Assembly: GCA_028752905.1 (NCBI GenBank) | Contig: JAQNBH010000023.1 | Span: 134,001 to 198,000, forward strand | Source of the DNA: Cladorhizidae sp. MBARI D1340-BT2 | Taxonomy: Eukaryota; Porifera; Demospongiae; Poecilosclerida; Cladorhizidae | Length of the DNA: 64,000 bases | Reading direction: 5' to 3' | In this document: positions 11,457 to 24,503 of the stretch, one piece after another | Position numbering within the stretch: position 1 is the stretch's first letter | How the letters are laid out: each line of letters opens with the position of its first letter | Notes under the pieces: model-generated | What the model was told of the DNA's origin: nothing | Database searches by the model: none | The model's input: the letters and a program-made list of their open reading frames with translations, nothing else | Translations under genes and position numbers: made by a program

Positions 11457-12364
11457 AAAACCACTACATTTATTGATAATCTGTTGACATGTTGCAGATA
11501 AGGGCCTTCTCTATCAGTTGACAAAATCTGGGACTTTGGTCTTGTTAATTAGGGCAGTTATGAATTGTACTCTTACTTGATGCTAAACATGTTAGCTTCG
11601 TAGATTATCCACACTTCACTGAATAGACTTGATGTATAGCTATTAAGATAGGACTCTCTAAGTGCTCTCTCTTGATACCAAACATCCATATATTCTGCAC
11701 ACTTCACTGTAATGGACTTGCAAGATAGGTATCTCTCAGTGTTCTCTATCTTGAGCTAAACATGTTAGCTTCATAGATTCTCCACACTTCACTGAATAGA
11801 CTTGATATATAGCTCTAAAGGTAGGCCTCTCTCTGTTCTCTCTCTTGATACCAAACATCCGTATATTCTGCATACATAGAATCACAAGATAGGTTTCTCT
11901 ATGTGTTCTCTATCTTGATGCTAAACAGGTTAGCTTCATAGATTCTCCACACTTCACTGTATAAACTTGATATATAGCTATTAAGATAGGTCTCTCCCTG
12001 TGCTCTCTGTTGATATCAAACATCCATAATATTCTGCACACTTCACTGTAATGGACTTGATATGATTCGAATGATAGGTTTCATTATGTGTTCTCTATCT
12101 TGATATTTGCCCTAATTTGGTCTATATGTTTCTCATTTTCCCCCCAAAAATCTTGTTATTTTTCCGTAAAGCTCATAACTTTTCTACACTTTTCCCAAAA
12201 AAGATAATTTTTATATCATCAGATAGCCCTTCTAATTATCTGTCTTTTGTACGAGCCAATATTTTGAGTACTCTAAGTATTAGCAAGTTATGGTGATTTG
12301 AAGTGGTAAGGTTTGCGATCTTTCCTGGCGTTTTCCAGTTGCCAAAGCGGTGGCCTGCCAGTGA
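11457..12364. repeat. Satellite unit 14, subfamily A, 908 bp
   Basis: A marks, with private cacttttccca in the body. Confidence 0.95.
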
Positions 12365-13271
12365 AAAACCACTACATTTATTGATAATCTGTTGACATGT
12401 TGCAGATAAGGGCCTTCTCTATCAGTTGACAAAATCTGGGACTTTGGTCTTGTTAATTAGGGCAGTTATGAATTGTACTCTTACTTGATGCTAAACATGT
12501 TAGCTTCGTAGATTATCCACACTTCACTGAATAGACTTGATGTATAGCTATTAAGATAGGACTCTCTAAGTGCTCTCTCTTGATACCAAACATCCATATA
12601 TTCTGCACACTTCACTGTAATGGACTTGCAAGATAGGTATCTCTCAGTGTTCTCTATCTTGAGCTAAACATGTTAGCTTCATAGATTCTCCACACTTCAC
12701 TGAATAGACTTGATATATAGCTCTAAAGGTAGGCCTCTCTCTGTTCTCTCTCTTGATACCAAACATCCGTATATTCTGCATATATAGAATCACAAGATAG
12801 GTTTCTCTATGTGTTCTCTATCTTGATGCTAAACAGGTTAGCTTCTTAGATTCTCCACACTTCACTGTATAAACTTCATATATAGCTATTAAGATAGGTC
12901 TCTCCCTGTGCTCTCTGTTGATATCAAACATCCATAATATTCTGCACACTTCACTGTAATGGACTTGATATGATTCGAATGATAGGTTTCATTATGTGTT
13001 CTCTATCTTGATATTTGCCCTAATTTGGTCTATATGTTTCTCATTTTCCCCCCAAAAATCTTGTTATTTTGCCGTAAAGCTCATAACTTTTCTACACTTT
13101 ACCCAAAAAAGATAATTTTATATCATCGGATAGCCCTTCTAATTATCTGTCTTTTGTACGTGCCAAAATTTTGAGTACTCTAAGTATTAGCAAGTTATGG
13201 TGATTTGAAGTGGTAAGGTTTGCGATGTTTCCTGGCGTTTTCCAGTTGCCAAAGCGGAGGCCTGCCAGTGA
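12365..13271. repeat. Satellite unit 15, subfamily B, 907 bp
   Basis: Shares gcatatatag, gcttcttagat and aaacttcat with unit 13, 1815 bp upstream. Confidence 0.95.
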
Positions 13272-14179
13272 AAAACCACTACATTTATTGATAATCTGTT
13301 GACATGTTGCAGATAAGGGCCTTCTCTATCAGTTGACAAAATCTGGGACTTTGGTCTTGTTAATTAGGGCAGTTATGAATTGTACTCTTACTTGATGCTA
13401 AACATGTTAGCTTCGTAGATTATCCACACTTCACTGAATAGACTTGATGTATAGCTATTAAGATAGGACTCTCTAAGTGCTCTCTCTTGATACCAAACAT
13501 CCATATATTCTGCACACTTCACTGTAATGGACTTGCAAGATAGGTATCTCTCAGTGTTCTCTATCTTGAGCTAAACATGTTAGCTTCATAGATTCTCCAC
13601 ACTTCACTGAATAGACTTGATATATAGCTCTAAAGGTAGGCCTCTCTCTGTTCTCTCTCTTGATACCAAACATCCGTATATTCTGCATACATAGAATCAC
13701 AAGATAGGTTTCTCTATGTGTTCTCTATCTTGATGCTAAACAGGTTAGCTTCATAGATTCTCCACACTTCACTGTATAAACTTGATATATAGCTATTAAG
13801 ATAGGTCTCTCCCTGTGCTCTCTGTTGATATCAAACATCCATAATATTCTGCACACTTCACTGTAATGGACTTGATATGATTCGAATGATAGGTTTCATT
13901 ATGTGTTCTCTATCTTGATATTTGCCCTAATTTGGTCTATATGTTTCTCATTTTCCCCCCAAAAATCTTGTTATTTTTCCGTAAAGCTCATAACTTTTCT
14001 ACACTTTACCCAAAAAAGATAATTTTTATATCATCAGATAGCCCTTCTAATTATCTGTCTTTTGTACGAGCCAATATTTTGAGTACTCTAAGTATTAGCA
14101 AGTTATGGTGATTTGAAGTGGTAAGGTTTGCGATCTTTCCTGGCGTTTTCCAGTTGCCAAAGCGGTGGCCTGCCAGTGA
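13272..14179. repeat. Satellite unit 16, subfamily A, 908 bp
   Basis: Typical A marks; no private change noticed. Confidence 0.95.
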
Positions 14180-15086
14180 AAAACCACTACATTTATTGAT
14201 AATCTGTTGACATGTTGCAGATAAGGGCCTTCTCTATCAGTTGACAAAATCTGGGACTTTGGTCTTGTTAATTAGGGCAGTTATGAATTGTACTCTTACT
14301 TGATGCTAAACATGTTAGCTTCGTAGATTATCCACACTTCACTGAATAGACTTGATGTATAGCTATTAAGATAAGACTCTCTAAGTGCTCTCTCTTGATA
14401 CCAAACATCCATATATTCTGCACACTTCACTGTAATGGACTTGCAAGATAGGTATCTCTCAGTGTTCTCTATCTTGAGCTAAACATGTTAGCTTCATAGA
14501 TTCTCCACACTTCACTGAATAGACTTGATATATAGCTCTAAAGGTAGGCCTCTCTCTGTTCTCTCTCTTGATACCAAACATCCGTATATTCTACATACAT
14601 AGAATCACAAGATAGGTTTCTCTATGTGTTCTCTATCTTGATGCTAAACAGGTTAGCTTCATAGATTCTCCACACTTCACTGTATAAACTTGATATATAG
14701 CTATTAAGATAGGTCTCTCCCTGTGCTCTCTGTTGATATCAAACATCCATAATATTCTGCACACTTCACTGTAATGGACTTGATATGATTCGAATGATAG
14801 GTTTCATTATGTGTTCTCTATCTTGATATTTGCCCTAATTTGGTCTATATGTTTCTCATTTTCCCCCCAAAAATCTTGTTATTTTGCCGTAAAGCTCATA
14901 ACTTTTCTACACTTTACCCAAAAAAGATAATTTTATATCATCGGATAGCCCTTCTAATTATCTGTCTTTTGTACGTGCCAAAATTTTGAGTACTCTAAGT
15001 ATTAGCAAGTTATGGTGATTTGAAGTGGTAAGGTTTGCGATGTTTCCTGGCGTTTTCCAGTTGCCAAAGCGGAGGCCTGCCAGTGA
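14180..15086. repeat. Satellite unit 17, subfamily B (later form), 907 bp
   Basis: First B unit with gataagact and tctacatac in place of gcatatatag and aaacttcat. The end is still gatgtttcc and gcggagg. Confidence 0.95.
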
Positions 15087-15994
15087 AAAACCACTACATT
15101 TATTGATAATCTGTTGACATGTTGCAGATAAGGGCCTTCTCTATCAGTTGACAAAATCTGGGACTTTGGTCTTGTTAATTAGGGCAGTTATGAATTGTAC
15201 TCTTACTTGATGCTAAACATGTTAGCTTCGTAGATTATCCACACTTCACTGAATAGACTTGATGTATAGCTATTAAGATAGGACTCTCTAAGTGCTCTCT
15301 CTTGATACCAAACATCCATATATTCTGCACACTTCACTGTAATGGACTTGCAAGATAGGTATCTCTCAGTGTTCTCTATCTTGAGCTAAACATGTTAGCT
15401 TCATAGATTCTCCACACTTCACTGAATAGACTTGATATATAGCTCTAAAGATAGGCCTCTCTCTGTTCTCTCTCTTGATACCAAACATCCGTATATTCTG
15501 CATACATAGAATCACAAGATAGGTTTCTCTATGTGTTCTCTATCTTGATGCTAAACAGGTTAGCTTCATAGATTCTCCACACTTCACTGTATAAACTTGA
15601 TATATAGCTATTAAGATAGGTCTCTCCCTGTGCTCTCTGTTGATATCAAACATCCATAATATTCTGCACACTTCACTGTAATGGACTTGATATGATTCGA
15701 ATGATAGGTTTCATTATGTGTTCTCTATCTTGATATTTGCCCTAATTTGGTCTATATGTTTCTCATTTTCCCCCCAAAAATCTTGTTATTTTTCCGTAAA
15801 GCTCATAACTTTTCTACACTTTACCCAAAAAAGATAATTTTTATATCATCAGATAGCCCTTCTAATTATCTGTCTTTTGTACGAGCCAATATTTTGAGTA
15901 CTCTAAGTATTAGCAAGTTATGGTGATTTGAAGTGGTAAGGTTTGCGATCTTTCCTGGCGTTTTCCAGTTGCCAAAGCGGTGGCCTGCCAGTGA
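15087..15994. repeat. Satellite unit 18, subfamily A, 908 bp
   Basis: A marks, with private ctaaagataggcc in subrepeat 2. Confidence 0.95.
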
Positions 15995-16901
15995 AAAACC
16001 ACTACATTTATTGATAATCTGTTGACATGTTGCAGATAAGGGCCTTCTCTATCAGTTGACAAAATCTGGGACTTTGGTCTTGTTAATTAGGGCAGTTATG
16101 AATTGTACTCTTACTTGATGCTAAACATGTTAGCTTCGTAGATTATCCACACTTCACTGAATAGACTTGATGTATAGCTATTAAGATAAGACTCTCTAAG
16201 TGCTCTCTCTTGATACCAAACATCCATATATTCTGCACACTTCACTGTAATGGACTTGCAAGATAGGTATCTCTCAGTGTTCTCTATCTTGAGCTAAACA
16301 TGTTAGCTTCATAGATTCTCCACACTTCACTGAATAGACTTGATATATAGCTCTAAAGGTAGGCCTCTCTCTGTTCTCTCTCTTGATACCAAACATCCGT
16401 ATATTCTACATACATAGAATCACAAGATAGGTTTCTCTATGTGTTCTCTATCTTGATGCTAAACAGGTTAGCTTCATAGATTCTCCACACTTCACTGTAT
16501 AAACTTGATATATAGCTATTAAGATAGGTCTCTCCCTGTGCTCTCTGTTGATATCAAACATCCATAATATTCTGCACACTTCACTGTAATGGACTTGATA
16601 TGATTCGAATGATAGGTTTCATTATGTGTTCTCTATCTTGATATTTGCCCTAATTTGGTCTATATGTTTCTCATTTTCCCCCCAAAAATCTTGTTATTTT
16701 GCCGTAAAGCTCATAACTTTTCTACACTTTACCCAAAAAAGATAATTTTATATCATCGGATAGCCCTTCTAATCATCTGTCTTTTGTACGTGCCAAAATT
16801 TTGAGTACTCTAAGTATTAGCAAGTTATGGTGATTTGAAGTGGTAAGGTTTGCGATGTTTCCTGGCGTTTTCCAGTTGCCAAAGCGGAGGCCTGCCAGTG
16901 A
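15995..16901. repeat. Satellite unit 19, subfamily B (later form), 907 bp
   Basis: gataagact and tctacatac, plus taatcatctg shared only with unit 21. Confidence 0.95.
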
Positions 16902-18147
16902 AAAACCACTACATTTATTGATAATCTGTTGACATGTTGCAGATAAGGGCCTTCTCTATCAGTTGACAAAATCTGGGACTTTGGTCTTGTTAATTAGGGC
17001 AGTTATGAATTGTACTCTTACTTGATGCTAAACATGTTAGCTTCGTAGATTATCCACACTTCACTGAATAGACTTGATGTATAGCTATTAAGATAGGACT
17101 CTCTAAGTGCTCTCTCTTGATACCAAACATCCATATATTCTGCACACTTCACTGTAATGGACTTGCAAGATAGGTATCTCTCAGTGTTCTCTATCTTGAG
17201 CTAAACATGTTAGCTTCATAGATTCTCCACACTTCACTGAATAGACTTGATATATAGCTCTAAAGGTAGGCCTCTCTCTGTTCTCTCTCTTGATACCAAA
17301 CATCCGTATATTCTGCATACATAGAATCACAAGATAGGTTTCTCTATGTGTTCTCTATCTTGATGCTAAACAGGTTAGCTTCGTAGATTATCCACACTTC
17401 ACTGAATAGACTTGATGTATAGCTATTAAGATAGGACTCTCTAAGTGCTCTCTCTTGATACCAAACATCCATATATTCTGCACACTTCACTGTAATGGAC
17501 TTGCAAGATAGGTATCTCTCAGTGTTCTCTATCTTGAGCTAAACATGTTAGCTTCATAGATTCTCCACACTTCACTGAATAGACTTGATATATAGCTCTA
17601 AAGGTAGGCCTCTCTCTGTTCTCTCTCTTGATACCAAACATCCGTATATTCTGCATACATAGAATCACAAGATAGGTTTCTCTATGTGTTCTCTATCTTG
17701 ATGCTAAACAGGTTAGCTTCATAGATTCTCCACACTTCACTGTATAAACTTGATATATAGCTATTAAGATAGGTCTCTCCCTGTGCTCTCTGTTGATATC
17801 AAACATCCATAATATTCTGCACACTTCACTGTAATGGACTTGATATGATTCGAATGATAGGTTTCATTATGTGTTCTCTATCTTGATATTTGCCCTAATT
17901 TGGTCTATATGTTTCTCATTTTCCCCCCAAAAATCTTGTTATTTTTCCGTAAAGCTCATAACTTTTCTACACTTTACCCAAAAAAGATAATTTTTATATC
18001 ATCAGATAGCCCTTCTAATTATCTGTCTTTTGTACGAGCCAATATTTTGAGTACTCTAAGTATTAGCAAGTTATGGTGATTTGAAGTGGTAAGGTTTGCG
18101 ATCTTTCCTGGCGTTTTCCAGTTGCCAAAGCGGTGGCCTGCCAGTGA
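16902..18147. repeat. Satellite unit 20, subfamily A, expanded form 1246 bp
   Basis: Carries A marks but five subrepeats instead of three. Positions 17029-17366 (subrepeats 1 and 2, 338 bp) recur as 17367-17704. At the join, the start of subrepeat 3 (taaacagg) runs into the body of subrepeat 1 (cgtagattatcc) through shared ttagcttc at 17375-17382. Confidence 0.96.
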
Positions 18148-19054
18148 AAAACCACTACATTTATTGATAATCTGTTGACATGTTGCAGATAAGGGCCTTC
18201 TCTATCAGTTGACAAAATCTGGGACTTTGGTCTTGTTAATTAGGGCAGTTATGAATTGTACTCTTACTTGATGCTAAACATGTTAGCTTCGTAGATTATC
18301 CACACTTCACTGAATAGACTTGATGTATAGCTATTAAGATAAGACTCTCTAAGTGCTCTCTCTTGATACCAAACATCCATATATTCTGCACACTTCACTG
18401 TAATGGACTTGCAAGATAGGTATCTCTCAGTGTTCTCTATCTTGAGCTAAACATGTTAGCTTCATAGATTCTCCACACTTCACTGAATAGACTTGATATA
18501 TAGCTCTAAAGGTAGGCCTCTCTCTGTTCTCTCTCTTGATACCAAACATCCGTATATTCTACATACATAGAATCACAAGATAGGTTTCTCTATGTGTTCT
18601 CTATCTTGATGCTAAACAGGTTAGCTTCATAGATTCTCCACACTTCACTGTATAAACTTGATATATAGCTATTAAGATAGGTCTCTCCCTGTGCTCTCTG
18701 TTGATATCAAACATCCATAATATTCTGCACACTTCACTGTAATGGACTTGATATGATTCGAATGATAGGTTTCATTATGTGTTCTCTATCTTGATATTTG
18801 CCCTAATTTGGTCTATATGTTTCTCATTTTCCCCCCAAAAATCTTGTTATTTTGCCGTAAAGCTCATAACTTTTCTACACTTTACCCAAAAAAGATAATT
18901 TTATATCATCGGATAGCCCTTCTAATCATCTGTCTTTTGTACGTGCCAAAATTTTGAGTACTCTAAGTATTAGCAAGTTATGGTGATTTGAAGTGGTAAG
19001 GTTTGCGATGTTTCCTGGCGTTTTCCAGTTGCCAAAGCGGAGGCCTGCCAGTGA
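18148..19054. repeat. Satellite unit 21, subfamily B (later form), 907 bp
   Basis: Shares taatcatctg with unit 19. First unit of the eight-unit block. Confidence 0.95.
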
Positions 19055-19962
19055 AAAACCACTACATTTATTGATAATCTGTTGACATGTTGCAGATAAG
19101 GGCCTTCTCTATCAGTTGACAAAATCTGGGACTTTGGTCTTGTTAATTAGGGCAGTTATGAATTGTACTCTTACTTGATGCTAAACATGTTAGCTTCGTA
19201 GATTATCCACACTTCACTGAATAGACTTGATGTATAGCTATTAAGATAGGACTCTCTAAGTGCTCTCTCTTGATACCAAACATCCATATATTCTGCACAC
19301 TTCACTGTAATGGACTTGCAAGATAGGTATCTCTCAGTGTTCTCTATCTTGAGCTAAACATGTTAGCTTCATAGATTCTCCACACTTCACTGAATAGACT
19401 TGATATATAGCTCTAAAGGTAGGCCTCTCTCTGTTCTCTCTCTTGATACCAAACATCCGTATATTCTGCATACATAGAATCACAAGATAGGTTTCTCTAT
19501 GTGTTCTCTATCTTGATGCTAAACAGGTTAGCTTCATAGATTCTCCACACTTCACTGTATAAACTTGATATATAGCTATTAAGATAGGTCTCTCCCTGTG
19601 CTCTCTGTTGATATCAAACATCCATAATATTCTGCACACTTCACTGTAATGGACTTGATATGATTCGAATGATAGGTTTCATTATGTGTTCTCTATCTTG
19701 ATATTTGCCCTAATTTGGTCTATATGTTTCTCATTTTCCCCCCAAAAATCTTGTTATTTTTCCGTAAAGCTCATAACTTTTCTACACTTTACCCAAAAAA
19801 GATAATTTTTATATCATCAGATAGCCCTTCTAATTATCTGTCTTTTGTACGAGCCAATATTTTGAGTACTCTAAGTATTAGCAAGTTATGGTGATTTGAA
19901 GTGGTAAGGTTTGCGATCTTTCCTGGCGTTTTCCAGTTGCCAAAGCGGTGGCCTGCCAGTGA
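19055..19962. repeat. Satellite unit 22, subfamily A, 908 bp
   Basis: Last unit of the A/B dimer run and second unit of the eight-unit block. Confidence 0.95.
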
Positions 19963-20870
19963 AAAACCACTACATTTATTGATAATCTGTTGACATGTTG
20001 CAGATAAGGGCCTTCTCTATCAGTTGACAAAATCTGGGACTTTGGTCTTGTTAATTAGGGCAGTTATGAATTGTACTCTTACTTGATGCTAAACATGTTA
20101 GCTTCGTAGATTATCCACACTTCACTGAATAGACTTGATGTATAGCTATTAAGATAAGACTCTCTAAGTGCTCTCTCTTGATACCAAACATCCATATATT
20201 CTGCACACTTCACTGTAATGGACTTGCAAGATAGGTATCTCTCAGTGTTCTCTATCTTGAGCTAAACATGTTAGCTTCATAGATTCTCCACACTTCACTG
20301 AATAGACTTGATATATAGCTCTAAAGGTAGGCCTCTCTCTGTTCTCTCTCTTGATACCAAACATCCGTATATTCTACATACATAGAATCACAAGATAGGT
20401 TTCTCTATGTGTTCTCTATCTTGATGCTAAACAGGTTAGCTTCATAGATTCTCCACACTTCACTGTATAAACTTGATATATAGCTATTAAGATAGGTCTC
20501 TCCCTGTGCTCTCTGTTGATATCAAACATCCATAATATTCTGCATACTTCACTGTAATGGACTTGATATGATTCGAATGATAGGTTTCATTATGTGTTCT
20601 CTATCTTGATATTTGCCCTAATTTGGTCTATATGTTTCTCATTTTCCCCCCAAAAATCTTGTTATTTTGCCGTAAAGCTCATAACATTTCTACACTTTAC
20701 CCAAAAAAGATAATTTTTATATCACCGGATAGCCCTTCTAATTATCTGTCTTTTGTACGTGCCAAAATTTTGAGTACTCTAAGTATTAGCAAGTTATGGT
20801 GATTTGAAGTGGTAAGGTTTGCGATCTTTCCTGGCGTTTTCCAGTTGCCAAAGCGGTGGCCTGCCAGTAA
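19963..20870. repeat. Satellite unit 23, subfamily C, 908 bp
   Basis: gataagact, tctacatac, cataacattt and an end altered to agtaaaaaacc. It has tgcatacttc where its partner unit 31 has tgcacacttc. Confidence 0.95.
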
Positions 20871-21778
20871 AAAACCACTACATTTATTGATAATCTGTTG
20901 ACATGTTGCAGATAAGGGCCTTCTCTATCAGTTGACAAAATCTGGGACTTTGGTCTTGTTAATTAGGGCAGTTATGAATTATACTCTTACTTGATGCTAA
21001 ACATGTTAGCTTCATAGATTATACACACTTCACTGAATAGACTTGATGTATAGCTATTAAGATAGGACTCTCTAAGTGCTCTCTCTTGATACCAAACATC
21101 CATATATTCTGCACACTTCACTGTAATGGACTTGCAAGATAGGTATCTCTCAGTGTTCTCTATCTTGAGCTAAACATGTTAGCTTCATAGATTCTCCACA
21201 CTTCACTGAATAGACTTGATATATTGCTCTAAAGGTAGGCCTCTCTCTGTTCTCTCTCTTGATACCAAACATCCGTATATTCTGCATACATAGAATCACA
21301 AGATAGGTTTCTCTATGTGTTCCCTATCTTGATGCTAAACAGATTAGCTTCATAGATTCTCCACACTTCACTGTATAAACTTGATATATAGCTATTAAGA
21401 TAGGTCTCTCCCTGTGCTCTCTGTTGATATCAAACATCCATAATATTCTGCACACTTCACTGTAATGGACTTGATATGATTCGAATGATAGGTTTCATTA
21501 TGTGTTCTCTATCTTGATATTTGCCCTAATTTGGTCTATATGTTTCTCATTTTCCCCCCAAAAATCTTGTTATTTTGCCGTAAAGCTCATAACTTTTCTA
21601 CACTTTACCCAAAAAAGATAATTTTTATATCATCAGATAGCCCTTCTAATTATCTGTCTTTTGTACGTGCCAAAATTTTGAGTACTCTAAGTATTAGCAA
21701 GTTATGGTGATTTGAAGTGGTAAGGTTTGCGATCTTTCCTGGCGTTTTCCAGTTGCCAAAGCGGTGGCCTGCCAGTGA
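20871..21778. repeat. Satellite unit 24, subfamily D, 908 bp
   Basis: Private D marks shared only with unit 32: gaattatac, ttatacacac, gatatattgc, gttccctatc with aacagatta. Confidence 0.95.
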
Positions 21779-22686
21779 AAAACCACTACATTTATTGATA
21801 ATCTGTTGACATGTTGCAGATAAGGGCCTTCTCTATCAGTTGACAAAATCTGGGGCTTTGGTCTTGTTAATTAGGGCAGTTATGAATTGTACTCTTACTT
21901 GATGCTAAACATGTTAGCTTCGTAGATTATCCACACTTCACTGAATAGACTTGATGTATAGCTATTAAGATAAGACTCTCTAAGTGCTCTCTCTTGATAC
22001 CAAACATCCATATATTCTGCACACTTCACTGTAATGGACTTGCAAGATAGGTATCTCTCAGTGTTCTCTATCTTGAGCTAAACATGTTAGCTTCATAGAT
22101 TCTCCACACTTCACTGAATAGACTTGATATATAGCTCTAAAGGTAGGCCTCTCTCTGTTCTCTCTCTTGATACCAAACATCCATATATTCTACATACATA
22201 GAATCACAAGATAGGTTTCTCTATGTGTTCTCTATCTTGATGCTAAACAGGTTAGCTTCATAGATTCTCCAAACTTCACTGTATAAACTTGATATATAGC
22301 TATTAAGATAGGTCTCTCCCTGTGCTCTCTGTTGATATCAAACATCCATAATATTCTGCACACTTCACTGTAATGGACTTGATATGATTCGAATGATAGG
22401 TTTCATTATGTGTTCTCTATCTTGATATTTGCCCTAATTTGGTCTATATGTTTCTCATTTTCCCCCCAAAAATCTTGTTATTTTGCCGTAAAGCTCATAA
22501 CATTTCTACACTTTACCCAAAAAAGATAATTTTTATATTACCGGATAGCCCTTCTAATTATCTGTCTTTTGTACGTGCCAAAATTTTGAGTACTCTAAGT
22601 ATTAGCAAGTTATGGTGATTTGAAGTGGTAAGGTTTGCGATCTTTCCTGGCGTTTTCCAGTTGCCAAAGCGGTGGCCTGCCAGTGA
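21779..22686. repeat. Satellite unit 25, subfamily E, 908 bp
   Basis: E marks shared only with unit 33: tggggcttt, catccatatattctaca, ctccaaactt. Also atattaccgg. Confidence 0.95.
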
Positions 22687-23594
22687 AAAACCACTACATT
22701 TATTGATAATCTGTTGACATGTTGCAGATAAGGGCCTTCTCTATCAGTTGACAAAATCTGGGACTTTGGTCTTGTTAATTAGGGCAGTTATGAATTGTAC
22801 TCTTACTTGATGCTAAACATGTTAGCTTCGTAGATTATCCACACTTCACTGAATAGACTTGATGTATAGCTATTAAGATAAGACTCTCTAAGTGCTCTCT
22901 CTTGATACCAAACATCCATATATTCTGCACACTTCACTGTAATGGACTTGCAAGATAGGTATCTCTCAGTGTTCTCTATCTTGAGCTAAACATGTTAGCT
23001 TCATAGATTCTCCACACTTCACTGAATAGACTTGATATATAGCTCTAAAGGTAGGCCTCTCTCTGTTCTCTCTCTTGATACCAAACATCCGTATATTCTA
23101 CATACATAGAATCACAAGATAGGTTTCTCTATGTTTTCTCTATCTTGATGCTAAACAGGTTAGCTTCATAGATTCTCCACACTTCACTGTATAAACTTGA
23201 TATATAGCTATTAAGATAGGTCTCTCCCTGTGCTCTCTGTTGATATCAAACATCCATAATATTCTGCACACTTCACTGTAATGGACTTGATATGATTCGA
23301 ATGATAGGTTTCATTATGTGTTCTCTATCTTGATATTTGCCCTAATTTGGTCTATATGTTTCTCATTTTTCCCCCAAAAATCTTGTTATTTTGCCGTAAA
23401 GCTCATAACTTTTCTACACTTTACCCAAAAAAGATAATTTTTATATTACCGGATAGCCCTTCTAATTATCTGTCTTTTGTACGTGCCAAAATATTGAGTA
23501 CTCTAAGCATTAGCAAGTTATGGTAATTTGAAGTGGTAAGGTTTGCGATCTTTCCTGGCGTTTTCCAGTTGCCAAAGCGGTGGCCTGCCAGTGA
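22687..23594. repeat. Satellite unit 26, subfamily F, 908 bp
   Basis: atgttttctct, cattttttccccc-type T/C tract with one fewer C, atattaccgg, aaaatattgag and aagcattag. Private: tatggtaattt. Confidence 0.94.
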
Positions 23595-24503
23595 AAAACC
23601 ACTACATTTATTGATAATCTGTTGACATGTTGCAGATAAGGGCCTTCTCTATCAGTTGACAAACTCTGGTACTTTGGTCTTGTTAATTAGGGCAGTTATG
23701 AATTGTACTCTTACTTGATGCTAAACATGTTAGCTTCGTAGATTATCCACACTTCACTGAATAGACTTGATGTATAGCTATTAAGATAGGACTCTCTAAG
23801 TGCTCTCTCTTGATACCAAACATCCATATATTCTGCACACTTCACTGTAATGGACTTGCAAGATAGGTATCTCTCAGTGTTCTCTATCTTGAGCTAAACA
23901 TGTTAGCTTCATAGATTCTCCACACTTCACTGAATAGACTTGATATATAGCTCTAAAGGTAGGCCTCTCTCTGTTCTCTCTCTTGATACCAAACATCCGT
24001 ATATTCTGCATACATAGAATCACAAGATAGGTTTCTCTATGTGTTCTCTATCTTGATGCTAAACAGGTTAGCTTCATAGATTCTCCACACTTCACTGTAT
24101 AAACTTGATATATAGCTATTAAGATAGGTCTCTCCCTGTGCTCTCTGTTGATATCAAACATCCATAATATTCTGCACACTTCACTCTAATCGACTTGATA
24201 TGATTCGAATGATAGGTTTCATTATGTGTTCTCTATCTTGATATTTGCCCTAATTTGGTCTATATGTTTTCTCATTTCCCCCCCAAAAATCTTGTTATTT
24301 TGCCATAAAGCTCATAACTTTTCTACACTTTACCCAAAAAAGATAATTTTTATATCACCGGATAGCCCATCTAATTATCTGTCTTTTGTACGTGCCAAAA
24401 TTTTGAGTACTCTAAGTATTAGCAAGTTATGGTGATTTGAAGTGGTAAGGTTTGCGATCTTTCCTGGCGTTTTCCAGTTGCCAAAGCGGTGGCCTGCCAG
24501 TGA
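23595..24503. repeat. Satellite unit 27, subfamily G, 909 bp
   Basis: First unit with aaactctggta in the head. G body: tgttttctcatttc with C7, gccataaag, gcccatctaa. Also cactctaatcgac. Confidence 0.95.

Larger units (their letters stand above)
8735..19962. repeat. Higher-order repeat: A/B dimer, six copies, period 1815 bp
   Basis: B units (907 bp; gcggagg, gataatttta and, in all but unit 11, gatgtttcc) alternate strictly with A units (908 bp; tttttccgtaaag, catcagatag, acgagccaatatt). Dimers start at 8735, 10550, 12365, 14180, 15995 and 18148. All are 1815 bp except the fifth, 2153 bp, because its A unit carries the 338 bp internal duplication. The first three B units have gcatatatag and aaacttcat; the later ones have gataagact and tctacatac, so the B lineage changes along the array. 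Confidence 0.9.

Noticed and set aside
24226..24435. Open frames of 64-69 codons on the plus strand in 16 units (for example at 24226, 31490, 33307, 35122, 36939, 62324)
   Set aside because: They occur only in units with the G body (69 codons), the I body (64) and unit 43 (68), where 1-base changes in the body happen to keep the frame open; most units have it broken. They begin at GTG rather than ATG, start inside subrepeat 3, and their ends differ because of indels, so there is no sign of selection for protein.
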